The notes beneath the pieces were generated by a model that saw only the letters and a list, made by a program, of their open reading frames with translations, was not told the DNA's origin and made no database searches. Shown one piece after another: positions 1 through 11,981 of a DNA stretch of 64,000 nucleotides. Origin of the DNA: Fictibacillus halophilus (GTDB taxonomy: Bacteria > Bacillota > Bacilli > Bacillales > Fictibacillaceae); NCBI RefSeq assembly GCF_016401385.1, contig NZ_JAEACF010000001.1, positions 2,480,001-2,544,000 of the forward strand, written 5' to 3'. Numbering within the stretch: position 1 is the stretch's first letter; each line of letters opens with the position of its first letter. A program made the position numbers and the translations under genes.

Positions 1-1
1 A

Positions 2-685
2 GAATTAATGATTTCTGCTGCAGCCAGTTTACAAGATGTATTACATAAAATTGCGAGTAATTATGAAAAAGAACATCCGAATGTTAAAATCACATACAAT
101 TTCGGAGGCTCTGGTGCTCTTCAACAGCAAATCTCTAACGGTGCACCTGTGGATCTTTTCTTCTCAGCAGCAGAAGATAAATTTGGCCAGCTAGTAGAAG
201 AAGGACTGATCAAAAAGGAACAAGTAACAGATCTTGTAGGAAACGAACTTGTCTTAGTCGTTGGGAAAGATTCACAACACATCAAGCGTTTTGAAGATTT
301 GATAAAGGTAAAAAAAATAGCAATTGGTACTCCAGAAACCGTTCCTGCAGGTAAATATGCCACAGAAACGCTAGAGAATTTGGAGTTATTAAAAGAAGTT
401 GAAAAGAAAATCATTTATGCCAAAGACGTTCGTCAAGTGCTTACATATGTAGAAACGGGTAATGTTGATGCTGGAATTGTTTATAAAACGGATGCGATGA
501 TTTCATCTAAAGTAAAAGTTGCAGCTGCAGCTAGAAAAGATACACATGCACCCATTATTTATCCAGTCGGGATAATAAAAGATACTTCTCATAAAAAAGA
601 AGCAGAACAATTCTATAAATATGTGCAAAAAGAAGAAACTATAAAAACATTTGAGAAGTTTGGATTCCAAAGAATCGAAAATTAG
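2..685 (+). CDS. modA: Molybdate ABC transporter substrate-binding protein ModA (5' partial)
   Basis: The reading frame is open to the left window edge, so the signal peptide and true start lie outside; about 227 residues are visible. The sequence begins at the mature N-terminal region ISAAASLQDV, which is typical of ModA, followed by GGSGALQQQI and GAPVDLFFSAA (oxyanion-binding loops) and GIVYKTDA. These match the molybdate/tungstate-binding protein family, a lipoprotein or secreted solute receptor feeding a ModBC importer. The permease and ATPase are not downstream: the gene is followed by a bidirectional terminator and the convergent suf operon. Confidence in family is high; specificity for molybdate rather than tungstate is inferred from the family. 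Confidence 0.9.
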   Translation, partial: ELMISAAASLQDVLHKIASNYEKEHPNVKITYNFGGSGALQQQISNGAPVDLFFSAAEDKFGQLVEEGLIKKEQVTDLVGNELVLVVGKDSQHIKRFEDLIKVKKIAIGTPETVPAGKYATETLENLELLKEVEKKIIYAKDVRQVLTYVETGNVDAGIVYKTDAMISSKVKVAAAARKDTHAPIIYPVGIIKDTSHKKEAEQFYKYVQKEETIKTFEKFGFQRIEN

Positions 686-720
686 CATTCATAAGATTAA
701 ATTGTTCATCATACAAAAAA

Positions 721-748
721 GCCTCGGTGTATTAACACCAAGGCTTTT
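721..748. terminator. Bidirectional terminator between modA and suf operon
   Basis: GCCT-C-GGTGT (721-730) pairs with ACACC-A-AGGC (735-744) around a 4-nt loop, with an A-run before (715-720) and a T-run after (745-748), so it can act on both strands. It sits between the two convergent stops. Confidence 0.85.
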
Positions 749-753
749 CTTAA

Positions 754-2151
754 TTAACCGATTGAACCTTCCATCTCAAACTTGATCAGACGGTTCATCT
801 CTACTGCATATTCCATTGGAAGTTCTTTCGTAAATGGCTCGATGAAGCCCATTACGATCATTTCCGTTGCTTCTTGTTCAGAAACACCACGGCTCATAAG
901 GTAGAACAACTGATCTTCAGAAACCTTCGATACAGTCGCTTCATGCTCTAATGTGATGTTGTTGTTAAGAATCTCATTGTACGGAATAGTATCTGACGTG
1001 GATTGGTTATCCATGATCAGTGTATCACACTTGATGTTGGATTTAGATCCGTCAGATTTACGTCCGAAGTGAGCGATACCACGGTATGTTACTTTACCGC
1101 CATGCTTAGAGATCGACTTCGATACAATTGTAGAAGAACAGTCTGGTGCTAAGTGCAATACTTTTGCTCCTGCATCTTGGTGCTGTCCTTTACCAGCGAT
1201 CGCGATAGAAAGAATCGTACCTTTCGCTCCGCGGCCTTTCATGATAACAGCCGGATATTTCATCGTTAGACGAGATCCGATGTTTCCATCTACCCATTCC
1301 ATCGTTGCGTTCTCTTCAGCTACTGCACGCTTTGTAACCAAGTTATAGATGTTGTTTGCCCAGTTTTGAATCGTTGTATAACGGCAGTAAGCGTTCTTCT
1401 TAACGATGATTTCTACAACCGCACTATGAAGTGAGTTTGTAGAATAAACTGGTGCTGTACATCCTTCTACGTAGTGTACAGAGCTATCTTCATCTGCAAT
1501 GATCAGCGTACGTTCGAACTGACCCATGTTTTCAGAGTTGATTCGGAAGTATGCTTGAAGTGGAGTATCACATTTAACGCCTTTTGGTACGTAAATGAAA
1601 GATCCACCAGACCATACTGCAGAGTTTAGTGCTGAGAACTTATTATCAGTTGGCGGAATGATCGTTCCAAAATGCTCACGGAAGATCTCTTCGTGCTCTT
1701 TTAAAGCCGTATCCGTATCCGTGAAAAGAATACCTAAGTCAGAAAGGTCTTCTTTCATGTTGTGGTATACAACCTCTGATTCATACTGTGCAGATACACC
1801 TGCAAGGTATTTCTGTTCAGCTTCTGGAATTCCAAGCTTGTCAAAAGTCGCTTTAATTTCAGCAGGCACTTCATCCCAAGACTTCTCAGATTTCTCAGAT
1901 GGCTTAACATAATACGTAATATCATCAAAGTTTAAGTCCTTCATGTCTCCGCCCCATTGTGGCATTGGCATTTTATAGAACTGCTCTAATGACTTCAAAC
2001 GGAATTCAAGCATCCATTCAGGCTCGTTCTTCATGCGGGAGATCTCTTCTACGATCTCTTTTGTTAACCCACGCTTCGATCTGAAAATGGAAACGTCTTT
2101 ATCTCTAAAACCATATTTATATTCGCCGATATCCGGCATTTTCTTAGCCAT
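754..2151 (-). CDS. sufB: Fe-S cluster assembly protein SufB
   Basis: 465-aa scaffold subunit of the SufBCD complex, on which Fe-S clusters are assembled in the cytosol. The family signature is present along the length ([65 protein letters not shown] near the C-terminus). Length is that of Gram-positive SufB. Start is ATG with AAGGAGGG upstream. It is the last gene of the sufC-sufD-sufS-sufU-sufB operon, separated from sufU by about 54 nt, and is closed by the terminator at 721-748. This is the gene order known in B. subtilis. Confidence 0.97.
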   Translation of the reverse strand: MAKKMPDIGEYKYGFRDKDVSIFRSKRGLTKEIVEEISRMKNEPEWMLEFRLKSLEQFYKMPMPQWGGDMKDLNFDDITYYVKPSEKSEKSWDEVPAEIKATFDKLGIPEAEQKYLAGVSAQYESEVVYHNMKEDLSDLGILFTDTDTALKEHEEIFREHFGTIIPPTDNKFSALNSAVWSGGSFIYVPKGVKCDTPLQAYFRINSENMGQFERTLIIADEDSSVHYVEGCTAPVYSTNSLHSAVVEIIVKKNAYCRYTTIQNWANNIYNLVTKRAVAEENATMEWVDGNIGSRLTMKYPAVIMKGRGAKGTILSIAIAGKGQHQDAGAKVLHLAPDCSSTIVSKSISKHGGKVTYRGIAHFGRKSDGSKSNIKCDTLIMDNQSTSDTIPYNEILNNNITLEHEATVSKVSEDQLFYLMSRGVSEQEATEMIVMGFIEPFTKELPMEYAVEMNRLIKFEMEGSIG

Positions 2152-2205
2152 TACAGAATCCCTCCTTACTGGATTGGCACTCTTTAAATCATTATCACAA
2201 GGAAC

Positions 2206-5160
<2,955 letters not shown>

Positions 5161-5179
5161 GTATAGTCCCCCTTAATGC

Positions 5180-5965
5180 TTACGCTTCTTGACCAACAGT
5201 TTCGTCTTTAATTCCTAACTCTTCTTTAATCCAGTCGTATCCTTCAGCTTCTAGACGTTGAGCTAATTCCGGTCCACCAGATTTAACAATACGCCCTTGC
5301 ATCATCACGTGTACTTTATCTGGAGTGATGTAGTTCAATAGACGTTGGTAGTGAGTGATGATTAAGCAACCGAAATCAGGGCTGCGCATTTCGTTAACAC
5401 CTTTAGCTACTACTTTAAGAGCATCAATATCGAGTCCTGAATCGATTTCATCTAGGATTGCTAATTTTGGCTCAAGCATCATCATTTGAAGAATCTCGTT
5501 ACGCTTCTTTTCTCCACCAGAAAATCCTTCGTTTAAGTAACGATGAGCAAACGCATTGTCCATTTCAAGATGATCCATCTTTTTATCTAACTCACGGATA
5601 AATTTCATTAGAGAAATTTCGTCGCCTTCTTCACGCTTTGCATTGATAGCAGAACGTAAGAAATCAGCGTTCGTAATACCGCTTACTTCAGATGGGTATT
5701 GCATAGCTAAGAAAAGTCCAGCTTGTGCACGCTCATCAACTTCCATATCTAAAAGATCTTCTCCGTTGAATGTAACTTTACCAGAAGTTACTTCATATTT
5801 AGGGTGTCCCATTAACGCTGCAGAAAGAGTAGACTTTCCTGTTCCGTTAGGTCCCATGATTGCGTGGATTTCTCCACCATTTATTTCGAGATCTAAACCT
5901 TTAATAATCTCTTTATCTTCAATAGAAACACGAAGATCTTCAATCTTTAAATTAGGTGCTGACAT
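5180..5965 (-). CDS. sufC: Fe-S cluster assembly ATPase SufC
   Basis: 261-aa ABC-type ATPase, first gene of the suf operon. Walker A is GPNGTGKST, the signature region is GFSGGEKKRNEI, Walker B is LAILDEIDSGLDIDAL and the switch His is in LIITHYQRLL. SufC is soluble; it energises SufBD rather than transport. The start is ATG preceded by GGAGG. Upstream (5990-6055) there are three copies of the half-site TGAGAAT on the minus strand, which resemble Fur half-sites, but no complete palindrome is formed. Confidence 0.96.
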   Translation of the reverse strand: MSAPNLKIEDLRVSIEDKEIIKGLDLEINGGEIHAIMGPNGTGKSTLSAALMGHPKYEVTSGKVTFNGEDLLDMEVDERAQAGLFLAMQYPSEVSGITNADFLRSAINAKREEGDEISLMKFIRELDKKMDHLEMDNAFAHRYLNEGFSGGEKKRNEILQMMMLEPKLAILDEIDSGLDIDALKVVAKGVNEMRSPDFGCLIITHYQRLLNYITPDKVHVMMQGRIVKSGGPELAQRLEAEGYDWIKEELGIKDETVGQEA

Positions 5966-6137
5966 AATACAACCTCCATTAAGAAATCATTCTCAAGATT
6001 TTGATAAAAGGCACAAAATAGCCATTCTCAATTTATTCTCATTCTAATCTTATAACAAATGAAATGTATGTTCAAGGGAACGAGCTGTTTACTTTTCCAT
6101 TGTTGTCATATTATCTGCACATCAATCGCCATATTTG

Positions 6138-6187
6138 AAAAAAGGCTGACTCATGAGGCGGTAAACCACCTGATGAATCAGCCTTTT
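6138..6187 (-). terminator. Terminator downstream of the 62-aa small gene
   Basis: GGCTGACTCAT (6144-6154) pairs with ATGAATCAGCC (6173-6183) with one mismatch and an inner GAGGCGGT/ACCACCTG extension. The minus-strand product ends in a T-run (forward A-run 6137-6143); a shorter T-run also follows on the plus strand. Confidence 0.7.
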
Positions 6188-6207
6188 GTAATTTTAACGT
6201 TCATATG

Positions 6208-6396
6208 TTACGGCGTATGGTTTCTACTAGCATCTGCCGCTATTTCTAATCCTTTTTTGTATTCCTTATCTCGGACCTTCTCAACGTCTAACCGTTTTTC
6301 CAAATCCCTCTCATACTCTGCAAAACCACAGCCATGTGACTGGTGCATTGCTTTTTCCATCTCGGACGTATGTTTTACTTTAATGGGGTGGATAAT
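6208..6396 (-). CDS. Candidate 62-aa small protein with an ATT start codon
   Basis: Reading 6396 to 6208 gives 62 codons beginning ATT-ATC-CAC-CCC, ending HTP-stop. A minus-strand stop (TGA, 6400-6402) lies just upstream, so no ATG, GTG or TTG can open this frame before residue 13. A clear ribosome site, GAAAGG, lies 8 nt before the ATT, and nothing resembling one precedes the internal ATG (6358-6360), which would give a 50-aa product. The protein is polar and charged (AEYERDLEKRLDVEKVRDKE), with a CGFAEY segment, and has no signal peptide or membrane helix. The terminator immediately downstream supports an expressed unit. I do not recognise the family. Alternatives are initiation at the internal ATG, or a non-coding transcript. 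Confidence 0.5.
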   Translation of the reverse strand: MIHPIKVKHTSEMEKAMHQSHGCGFAEYERDLEKRLDVEKVRDKEYKKGLEIAADASRNHTP

Positions 6397-6622
6397 GAAT
6401 CAATCCTTTCAAAGTTAAGTTATTTAATAATGTTAGCGTATCAGCAACACTCATTTCACTCAAACCGTTATCAAAGTGAAATCACCCTACATACACGTGC
6501 ATAATGATTCCTATTGAAAACAGATGTGACTTTCTGTGTTATCCTGCTAAATGCGCTACATTACTTCCATTACCTTTTAGGATGATTTCAAAACATGTAA
6601 AGTGTGGAATTTAGACTTTCTT

Positions 6623-7003
6623 TTAATGACGCGGTTTATTTAATTCTTTGATGCACTCTTGAACGAGGGTCACACCTTGGCTCATAGCGGCTCCCCCACC
6701 AAATGCAGCAGAAACTCCCACAGCTTCAAGGATTTCGTTTTCTGAACACCCTTGATCTAAACATCCTTTTGTGTGGTAGATGATACAATACTCATCTTGC
6801 GAATAGATACTGATCCCTAAAGCAATCAACTGCTTATACTTCTCAGATATCTCGCCTTCCTTAAAGCAATGGCGGGTAAATTCATTATAAGCATGTGTAA
6901 GTTCAGGCATGTTCTCATTGTATTTTCCTAATCCTTCTTTATAGCGGATTAGGTGATATTGTGTTGAATTCGATCCCGGTAGCGGCTGCTCTTCTTGTTT
7001 CAT
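6623..7003 (-). CDS. Carboxymuconolactone decarboxylase (AhpD-like) family protein
   Basis: 126 aa from the ATG at 7003, chosen because AGGAG lies 8 nt upstream; the frame is open a little further to a TTG. The core [27 protein letters not shown] and [14 protein letters not shown] is the CMD/AhpD fold. In AhpD-type peroxidase partners a CxxC pair is followed by His; here the sequence is C-I-I-Y-H, so the second redox cysteine is absent and a classical disulfide reductase cycle is unlikely. Single gene between suf and metNIQ. Function not assignable beyond family. Confidence 0.8.
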   Translation of the reverse strand: MKQEEQPLPGSNSTQYHLIRYKEGLGKYNENMPELTHAYNEFTRHCFKEGEISEKYKQLIALGISIYSQDEYCIIYHTKGCLDQGCSENEILEAVGVSAAFGGGAAMSQGVTLVQECIKELNKPRH

Positions 7004-7091
7004 TTCATTCACTCCTGTCAAAATAGTAAACAGGTTTAGTATGGGTTAATCGCACGCCGGTTATGTAATAAACATTCGTAAGTTTTTCGTC

Positions 7092-7127
7092 AAAAAAAAA
7101 GAACTGACTCAAAAAATAAGTCAGTTC
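7092..7127 (-). terminator. Terminator of metNIQ
   Basis: GAACTGACT (7101-7109) pairs perfectly with AGTCAGTTC (7119-7127); the minus-strand product ends in nine T (forward A-run 7092-7100). It lies 12 nt beyond the metQ stop. Confidence 0.85.
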
Positions 7128-7138
7128 TCTCTCAAACG

Positions 7139-7957
7139 TTATTCTGTTACTGGCACTACTGCGCCTTCATATTTTTTCTTAATGAAATCTTGAATCTCTT
7201 TAGAACGTAGTACTTCGACTAAAGCTTTAACAGATTTCTTATCTTTATCTCCTTCACGCACCGTGATGATGTTTACGAATGGAGAGTCAGATCCTTCTAA
7301 TGCAATCGCATCTTTTTGAGGGTTCAGTCCAGCATCGATCGCGTAGTTTGTGTTGATTAGAACGGCATCACCTTCACCGTTCTTGTATGCTTTTGGCAGC
7401 ATTCCTGCATCAACGTCAGCTTTAAATTTAAGCTTCTTAGGGTTTTCTACAACATCTTTAATTTGCGCTTCTGCTCCAGCACCTTCTTTAACTTTGATCA
7501 AGCCTTCTTTTTCAAGTAAGCCAAGCATACGGCCATGATCTGCTACAGAGTTAGACATGATGATAGTTGCGCCTTCAGGTAGTTCATTTAAAGATTTGTA
7601 TTTTTTAGAATAGATTCCGATCGGCTCAAGGTGAATGCCACCCGCGTTCTCGAATTTGTATCCGTGATCTTTCATTTGAGACTCTAGATATGGAACGTGC
7701 TGAAAATAGTTCGCACCGATTTCTTTTTCATCTAAAGATTTGTTTGGCAGTACATAATCTTGGAACGTTTTGATTTCAAGTTCAATACCTTTTTCTTTCA
7801 ATAGAGGTTTTGCTTCTTCCAGGATTTCAGCATGTGGTACGTTTGATGCACCAACAATAATCTTCTCGTCGCTGATTCCGCCTTCTGTTTTGTTCCCACA
7901 AGCAGCAAGAGCTGCAACAAGAACAGTTAATATAATTACGGATAAAACTTTTTTCAT
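7139..7957 (-). CDS. metQ: Methionine-binding lipoprotein MetQ
   Basis: 272-aa NlpA-family substrate-binding lipoprotein. Signal peptide with lipobox LAAC (lipid-modified C20). Family motifs: IIVGASNVPHAEIL, EIKTFQDYVLPNKSL, NYFQHVPYL and VNIITVREGDKD. It captures L/D-methionine outside the membrane for MetI/MetN. Last gene of the metN-metI-metQ operon, 30 nt after metI, with its own AAGGAGGA ribosome site. Equivalent to B. subtilis YusA. Confidence 0.95.
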   Translation of the reverse strand: MKKVLSVIILTVLVAALAACGNKTEGGISDEKIIVGASNVPHAEILEEAKPLLKEKGIELEIKTFQDYVLPNKSLDEKEIGANYFQHVPYLESQMKDHGYKFENAGGIHLEPIGIYSKKYKSLNELPEGATIIMSNSVADHGRMLGLLEKEGLIKVKEGAGAEAQIKDVVENPKKLKFKADVDAGMLPKAYKNGEGDAVLINTNYAIDAGLNPQKDAIALEGSDSPFVNIITVREGDKDKKSVKALVEVLRSKEIQDFIKKKYEGAVVPVTE

Positions 7958-7986
7958 ATGAACTTCCTCCTTGTTGTCTAAAAAAG

Positions 7987-8655
7987 TTATCTCTTATCTA
8001 ACGCAGTTGTAATTCGATCACCAATCCACTGGATGACGAAGACGATGACTAAGATGAGTGCAGTTGAAACCAATGTCACATCCGCGTTATCTCTTTGGTA
8101 ACCTTCCATGTAAGCTAAGTTCCCTAAGCCTCCTGCACCAACTACTCCAGCCATCGCTGTATAACTTACGAGCGCGATTGCGGTCACAGTGATTCCTGAC
8201 ACAAGAGCAGGTGTGCTTTCTGGGATAAGAACTTTAAATATAATCTGAGCATTTGTAGCACCCATCGATTTTGCCGCTTCGATTACCCCTTTATTAATCT
8301 CTCTCAAAGCAATCTCAACCATACGTGCATAAAATGGTGCCGCACCTACGATTAGAGCAGGTAGTGCTGCTTCAGCTCCAAGCATCGTTCCTACGATTAA
8401 GCGTGTAAATGGAATCAATAAAATGATTAAGATAATAAAAGGAATCGATCGAAATACGTTAACGATTATGGCAATTACACTATTTAAAAACTTATTTCCC
8501 CACAAGTTTCCAGGAGAAGTTAAAAATAACGCTAATCCAAGGGCAAGCCCTAGAAAAAATGTAATGACCACTGAGATAGCAGACATATATAATGTTTCAT
8601 TTGTCGCTTCTAATAGAACATCCCATTGAACATTCGGGAACCATGTACTAAGCAT
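7987..8655 (-). CDS. metI: Methionine ABC transporter permease MetI (MetP)
   Basis: 222-aa inner-membrane permease with about five transmembrane helices and the EAA loop region EAAKSMGATNAQIIFKVLIP. ATG overlaps the end of metN by 8 nt. Equivalent to B. subtilis MetP/YusB. It forms the channel of the methionine importer. Confidence 0.95.
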   Translation of the reverse strand: MLSTWFPNVQWDVLLEATNETLYMSAISVVITFFLGLALGLALFLTSPGNLWGNKFLNSVIAIIVNVFRSIPFIILIILLIPFTRLIVGTMLGAEAALPALIVGAAPFYARMVEIALREINKGVIEAAKSMGATNAQIIFKVLIPESTPALVSGITVTAIALVSYTAMAGVVGAGGLGNLAYMEGYQRDNADVTLVSTALILVIVFVIQWIGDRITTALDKR

Positions 8656-9673
8656 TATGAATCACCTCTACTTCAACCTGCACACTGTTTAAAAACTCCA
8701 TAGCACGAGCTAGTGCAGATTCTGTACCTTTAATCTGAATAAACAACGTCCCATAAGGTCCATTCTGAGTTTGTGTAATCTTTCCTTGTAGAATATTAAC
8801 GTCCACTTCATACTTACGAATCAGTTCCGTAATTAATGGCTGCCCAGCTCGTCCACCGATAAAAGTAAGTTGAACGATTCGACCTTCAGGGAACTCGGAA
8901 ATGAACTGTTTAATCGTATCTACCGTTTCTTCAGGTTCTGTTACTTGTTTCACAAAATCCTTCGTGATTGGTTCTGTCGGGTTTTTAAAGACATTTAAAA
9001 CATCGCCTTCTTCTACTACTCTCCCCTGTTCCATTACAGCTACACGGTGACAAATCTTTCTGATCACATGCATCTCATGTGTAATAAGAACGATTGTCAG
9101 ATTTAACTTTTGATTGATTTCCACAAGCAGATCAAGAATGCTGTCGGTTGTTTTAGGATCTAGTGCTGAAGTTGCTTCATCACATAAAAGTACTTTTGGC
9201 TCATTAGCAAGAGCACGCGCGATACCTACACGCTGCTTTTGTCCACCACTTAGTTGTGATGGGTAGGACCCGCCACGACCTTCCAAACCAACTAGGTCGA
9301 TCAGCTCATCAACACGCTGCTTGATCTTAGCTTTTGGATAACCGGCAATTTCAAGAGGAAAAGCAATGTTTTCTCGTACTGTACGGGACCATAATAAGTT
9401 AAAGTGCTGAAAGATCATGGAGATTTCTTGTCTTGCTTCTCTTAACTTCTTCGATGACAGCTCGGACATGTTTTTGCCACCAATCGTAACCGTACCGCTA
9501 GTCGGACGCTCTAGCATGTTAAGGATTCGGATCAGTGTACTTTTACCTGCACCACTATAGCCGATGATTCCGTATATCTCTCCTTGCTTTATGTTTAAAT
9601 CTACCGTATCAACAGCCTTTACTTCGCCATCTTTGGTTTGAAAGACTTTACGGACTGACTGTAAATTAATCAA
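8648..9673 (-). CDS. metN: Methionine ABC transporter ATP-binding protein MetN
   Basis: 341-aa ATPase. Walker A GYSGAGKST, Q-loop IFQHFNLL, signature LSGGQKQRVGIARAL, Walker B VLLCDEATSALD. The C-terminal 75 or so residues (IVQLTFIGGRAGQPLI onward) form the NIL domain that binds methionine and allows trans-inhibition. The start is TTG with GAGGTAAG upstream. It is the first gene of metNIQ and is controlled by the SAM riboswitch at 9927-10115, from which it is separated by a repeat element. Confidence 0.95.
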   Translation of the reverse strand: MINLQSVRKVFQTKDGEVKAVDTVDLNIKQGEIYGIIGYSGAGKSTLIRILNMLERPTSGTVTIGGKNMSELSSKKLREARQEISMIFQHFNLLWSRTVRENIAFPLEIAGYPKAKIKQRVDELIDLVGLEGRGGSYPSQLSGGQKQRVGIARALANEPKVLLCDEATSALDPKTTDSILDLLVEINQKLNLTIVLITHEMHVIRKICHRVAVMEQGRVVEEGDVLNVFKNPTEPITKDFVKQVTEPEETVDTIKQFISEFPEGRIVQLTFIGGRAGQPLITELIRKYEVDVNILQGKITQTQNGPYGTLFIQIKGTESALARAMEFLNSVQVEVEVIHNA

Positions 9674-9710
9674 GATTCTTACCTCATTTCTTATCTAAAT
9701 ATTGACTCAT

Positions 9711-9922
9711 GTAGAAACGGTGCATTTGTTTGCTTAGGTGTTCCCCTCATTGATAAGTTGGTTGTAGTGGAAGGTGCGAGACTCCTACGGGATAAGCGGG
9801 ACAGGTGAGACTCTTAACAGCGCATAGCGCTAAGAGGCTCACCGCACGCCCCGTGGAAAGCGAGCATCCTGTAACGGAAAATCAACTACTCCCAAGAGCT
9901 TCAACGTAAAACGAAAACAGCC
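9711..9922. repeat. MITE-like palindromic element, copy 1 (in metN leader)
   Basis: About 212 bp. The core (9756-9888) runs from GTTGTAGTGGAAGGTGCGAG through ACAGGTGAGAC, an AGCGCATAGCGCT hairpin, GGCTCACCGCACGCCCCG and AAAGCGAGCATCC to GGAAAATCAACTAC. The right arm ends in AAAACAGCC. The same core and arms recur at 17155, 22937, 34455 and 61209. It lies between the riboswitch terminator and the metN start, so every read-through metN transcript carries it. Confidence 0.85.
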
Positions 9923-9926
9923 AAAC

Positions 9927-10115
9927 AAAAAAATGCCTCTCTGCTTCAATATGAGCAGAAAGGCATATTATATTCTATGCACGTTCTCCTCATCTCCCAA
10001 GACTACTTAAAGTCTTGCAGGAATTGGCACCTTTCTAGTTCATCATTCATAAGAATGCAATGATCTAGCGGTTGCCGGGTTTCATAGGGCCAGTCCCTCC
10101 ACCTCTCGTGATAAG
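9927..10115 (-). promoter_or_regulatory. SAM-I (S-box) riboswitch with terminator
   Basis: On the minus strand the S-box core is unmistakable: TATCACGAGAGGTGGAGGGA, CTGGCCCTATGAAACCCGGC, AACC, then GGTGCCAATTCCTGCAA and GATGAGGAGA. P1 pairs CTTATC (forward 10110-10115) with GATGAG (forward 9989-9994). The expression platform terminator pairs forward 9934-9945 with 9954-9965 and is followed by a T7 run (forward 9927-9933). High S-adenosylmethionine should terminate transcription ahead of metN. Confidence 0.97.
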
Positions 10116-10196
10116 TAAAAAAGTGTTACTTTATTAAATTAAAGCGATACATATTTGAATCACTGTGAAGAATATTATCATCCTTGTCGATTCGTG

Positions 10197-10541
10197 TCAA
10201 ATATTTTTAGCAGTTCGAACTAATACACCAGCAGAGATCTCTTCCCAATGTGAACTCAAGTAAAAGATCGCTTCCCATTTTAAGCGTTGTCTGAGCGTAC
10301 CTTGAAACTCAATCATCTCTTGTCTCAATAATGTACTCAGCTTCATTTTACCCTCAAGCAACATAGATAGATATTTCGGATTCCCTGTAAATGTGACGGT
10401 TCGGTTCCGCTCTCCCTCTCTGTAATCAATCTTAAGTGTAGTCTCATCCTTACATTTAAAACTAGGCTTTACCGGAATATTATAAAGAGAAAGATACGGA
10501 CTTTTTGCTATTTGGCTTTCAAAGTAACGGATATCCAACAT
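10197..10541 (-). CDS. yusD: SCP2-like protein, YusD type
   Basis: 114 aa, ATG with GGGGGGA upstream. The segment TLKIDYREGERNRTVTFTGN followed by LLEGKMKLSTLLRQEMIEFQG and LKWEAIFYL resembles the small SCP2 sterol-carrier fold (beta sheet with a hydrophobic lipid-binding helix). In B. subtilis the gene next to metNPQ is yusD; position and size support that equivalence. Soluble, no signal peptide. A role in binding acyl-CoA or other lipid near the fad cluster is inference only. Confidence 0.6.
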   Translation of the reverse strand: MLDIRYFESQIAKSPYLSLYNIPVKPSFKCKDETTLKIDYREGERNRTVTFTGNPKYLSMLLEGKMKLSTLLRQEMIEFQGTLRQRLKWEAIFYLSSHWEEISAGVLVRTAKNI

Positions 10542-10661
10542 TAAAAATCCCCCCGAATTGGTTGTTACTTCACCGATTCTAGAGGAATATTCATATACCT
10601 TTATAAACCCTTCGACAGCAGCAAGGAATCGTAATTGGTATTACGACACGTTATTTCATAA

Positions 10662-11891
10662 TTAGTGTTTATGTTTCTTTTCTTGCTTCTCATGTTCACT
10701 TTTAGAATATCTTTGATCATCTCTATGATGTCTGTCATCATCCCATTGCTGTCTCTTATCGTCTTTCTTACGATCGCTTCCGTTATTTCGCTTGTTGTGA
10801 TTTTTATCCTGCTGTTTATTTTCTATTCTAAGCTCTTTTGGTTGATAATCATCCTTATCCTGTTTTGAAGATCTGACAGGTTCTTTCGTCATTTTAGGTT
10901 CTATACTTTTTTCTTTTTGTTGCTTAGGCTCTTTTTTGTTATTAGACTTACTTCTTATTTCGCGCTCTTTCCTATCCCGTTTTTCATTCGTATTTTTTTT
11001 AGGCTTTACAAGGTTTTCTTGTGGCTTTTTAACCGAACGCTGGTTAATTTCTTTTTTCTCACCATTATTAACAGGCTTTACTTTGACTTCATGTGGTGCA
11101 GCCTTTATTTTACGAGGGTGTGGAACGGATTTAATATCTTTAGAAGAAGTGGCATTCACTTTAAGTTCTTGAAACTTCACTTCTTTAATTTTTTCTTCTT
11201 TAAGGTGTTTATCGTTCTTGGTTGCTTCCTGGAATGCTGAGTATTTACCTGAAGATACACCTAATTGTTTGGCTTTATTTCGAACTTCTTCGTTCGTTTC
11301 AGAAACAGTAATTGCAACAGGATATTGGACGACTGCTTTTTTCACAATAGAATTCAGCGCCTGATCTAATTCCTGCTTCGTTTTCTTATCACTCGATTTA
11401 TCGGATACTGTTGTAATCAGCATAGATTGATTCTCTTCCATATATCCTTCTGTCTGATAAGCTTTAATCAGTTGATCTGCAAATACTTCAAACGGCATTC
11501 GATCATCTGTAGAAAAATTATATTTTTTTATGATTTTCTTTGCTTCATCGTTAAAAGCATCCATTTCAACGACTCTCATTTCATCGTCAACGCCAACCTC
11601 AAGGCTTGGGTTGATATCAAAGCTCACATAAGCAGCCGCAGCAGAATGACTGCTATTAGGCATTAGGCTTGAAATTACGAGAAAGGCAATTAAAGCTGCG
11701 ACTGAAAACGAAATAGATGGCAGCACAAAAAGACTTCTTTTTTTGCTAAAAAAATAAGAAGCCTGATACTCATTACCTACAAGAGGTCTTTTCCCTGCTG
11801 GTACTCTTACTGTAACAAAAGTCCCATCCTTCATAAGAAGAGTTGCTTTTTTATTCTGAACTTCAATAACGATGCCGCTGCCGTTCTTCAA
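10662..11891 (-). CDS. rsgI: Anti-sigma-I factor RsgI
   Basis: 409-aa bitopic membrane protein. The N-terminal cytoplasmic anti-sigma domain (residues 1-48: GIVIEVQNKKATLLMKDGTF) is followed by one transmembrane helix (about 54-77), then the conserved extracellular domain (AYVSFDINPSLEVGVDDE and following) and a very long Lys/Asn/Glu-rich disordered tail (about 230-409) ending in His/Lys. Start is TTG with GGGAGGG upstream. It follows sigI on the same strand. RsgI holds SigI inactive until heat or envelope stress. Slightly longer than the B. subtilis protein, the excess being in the tail. Confidence 0.93.
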   Translation of the reverse strand: MKNGSGIVIEVQNKKATLLMKDGTFVTVRVPAGKRPLVGNEYQASYFFSKKRSLFVLPSISFSVAALIAFLVISSLMPNSSHSAAAAYVSFDINPSLEVGVDDEMRVVEMDAFNDEAKKIIKKYNFSTDDRMPFEVFADQLIKAYQTEGYMEENQSMLITTVSDKSSDKKTKQELDQALNSIVKKAVVQYPVAITVSETNEEVRNKAKQLGVSSGKYSAFQEATKNDKHLKEEKIKEVKFQELKVNATSSKDIKSVPHPRKIKAAPHEVKVKPVNNGEKKEINQRSVKKPQENLVKPKKNTNEKRDRKEREIRSKSNNKKEPKQQKEKSIEPKMTKEPVRSSKQDKDDYQPKELRIENKQQDKNHNKRNNGSDRKKDDKRQQWDDDRHHRDDQRYSKSEHEKQEKKHKH

Positions 11892-11981
11892 TGATATCCC
11901 TCCCGCATGTAGCAGGATCAGTATAAATTACAGGCAAGAGAAAATGACATTCCCTTGCCTAGTAACCCTATTTACCTCACC

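Noticed and set aside
5985..6055. Fur-type half-sites (TGAGAAT) upstream of sufC
   Set aside because: Only direct half-sites, no 7-1-7 palindrome; not enough for a Fur box call.
6059..6418. 119-codon plus-strand frame
   Set aside because: No ribosome site; crosses the hairpin at 6138-6187 and lies antisense to the better-supported 62-aa minus-strand frame.
10665..11240. Hydrophobic plus-strand frames opposite rsgI
   Set aside because: Complement of the Lys/Asn-rich RsgI tail; composition artefact.
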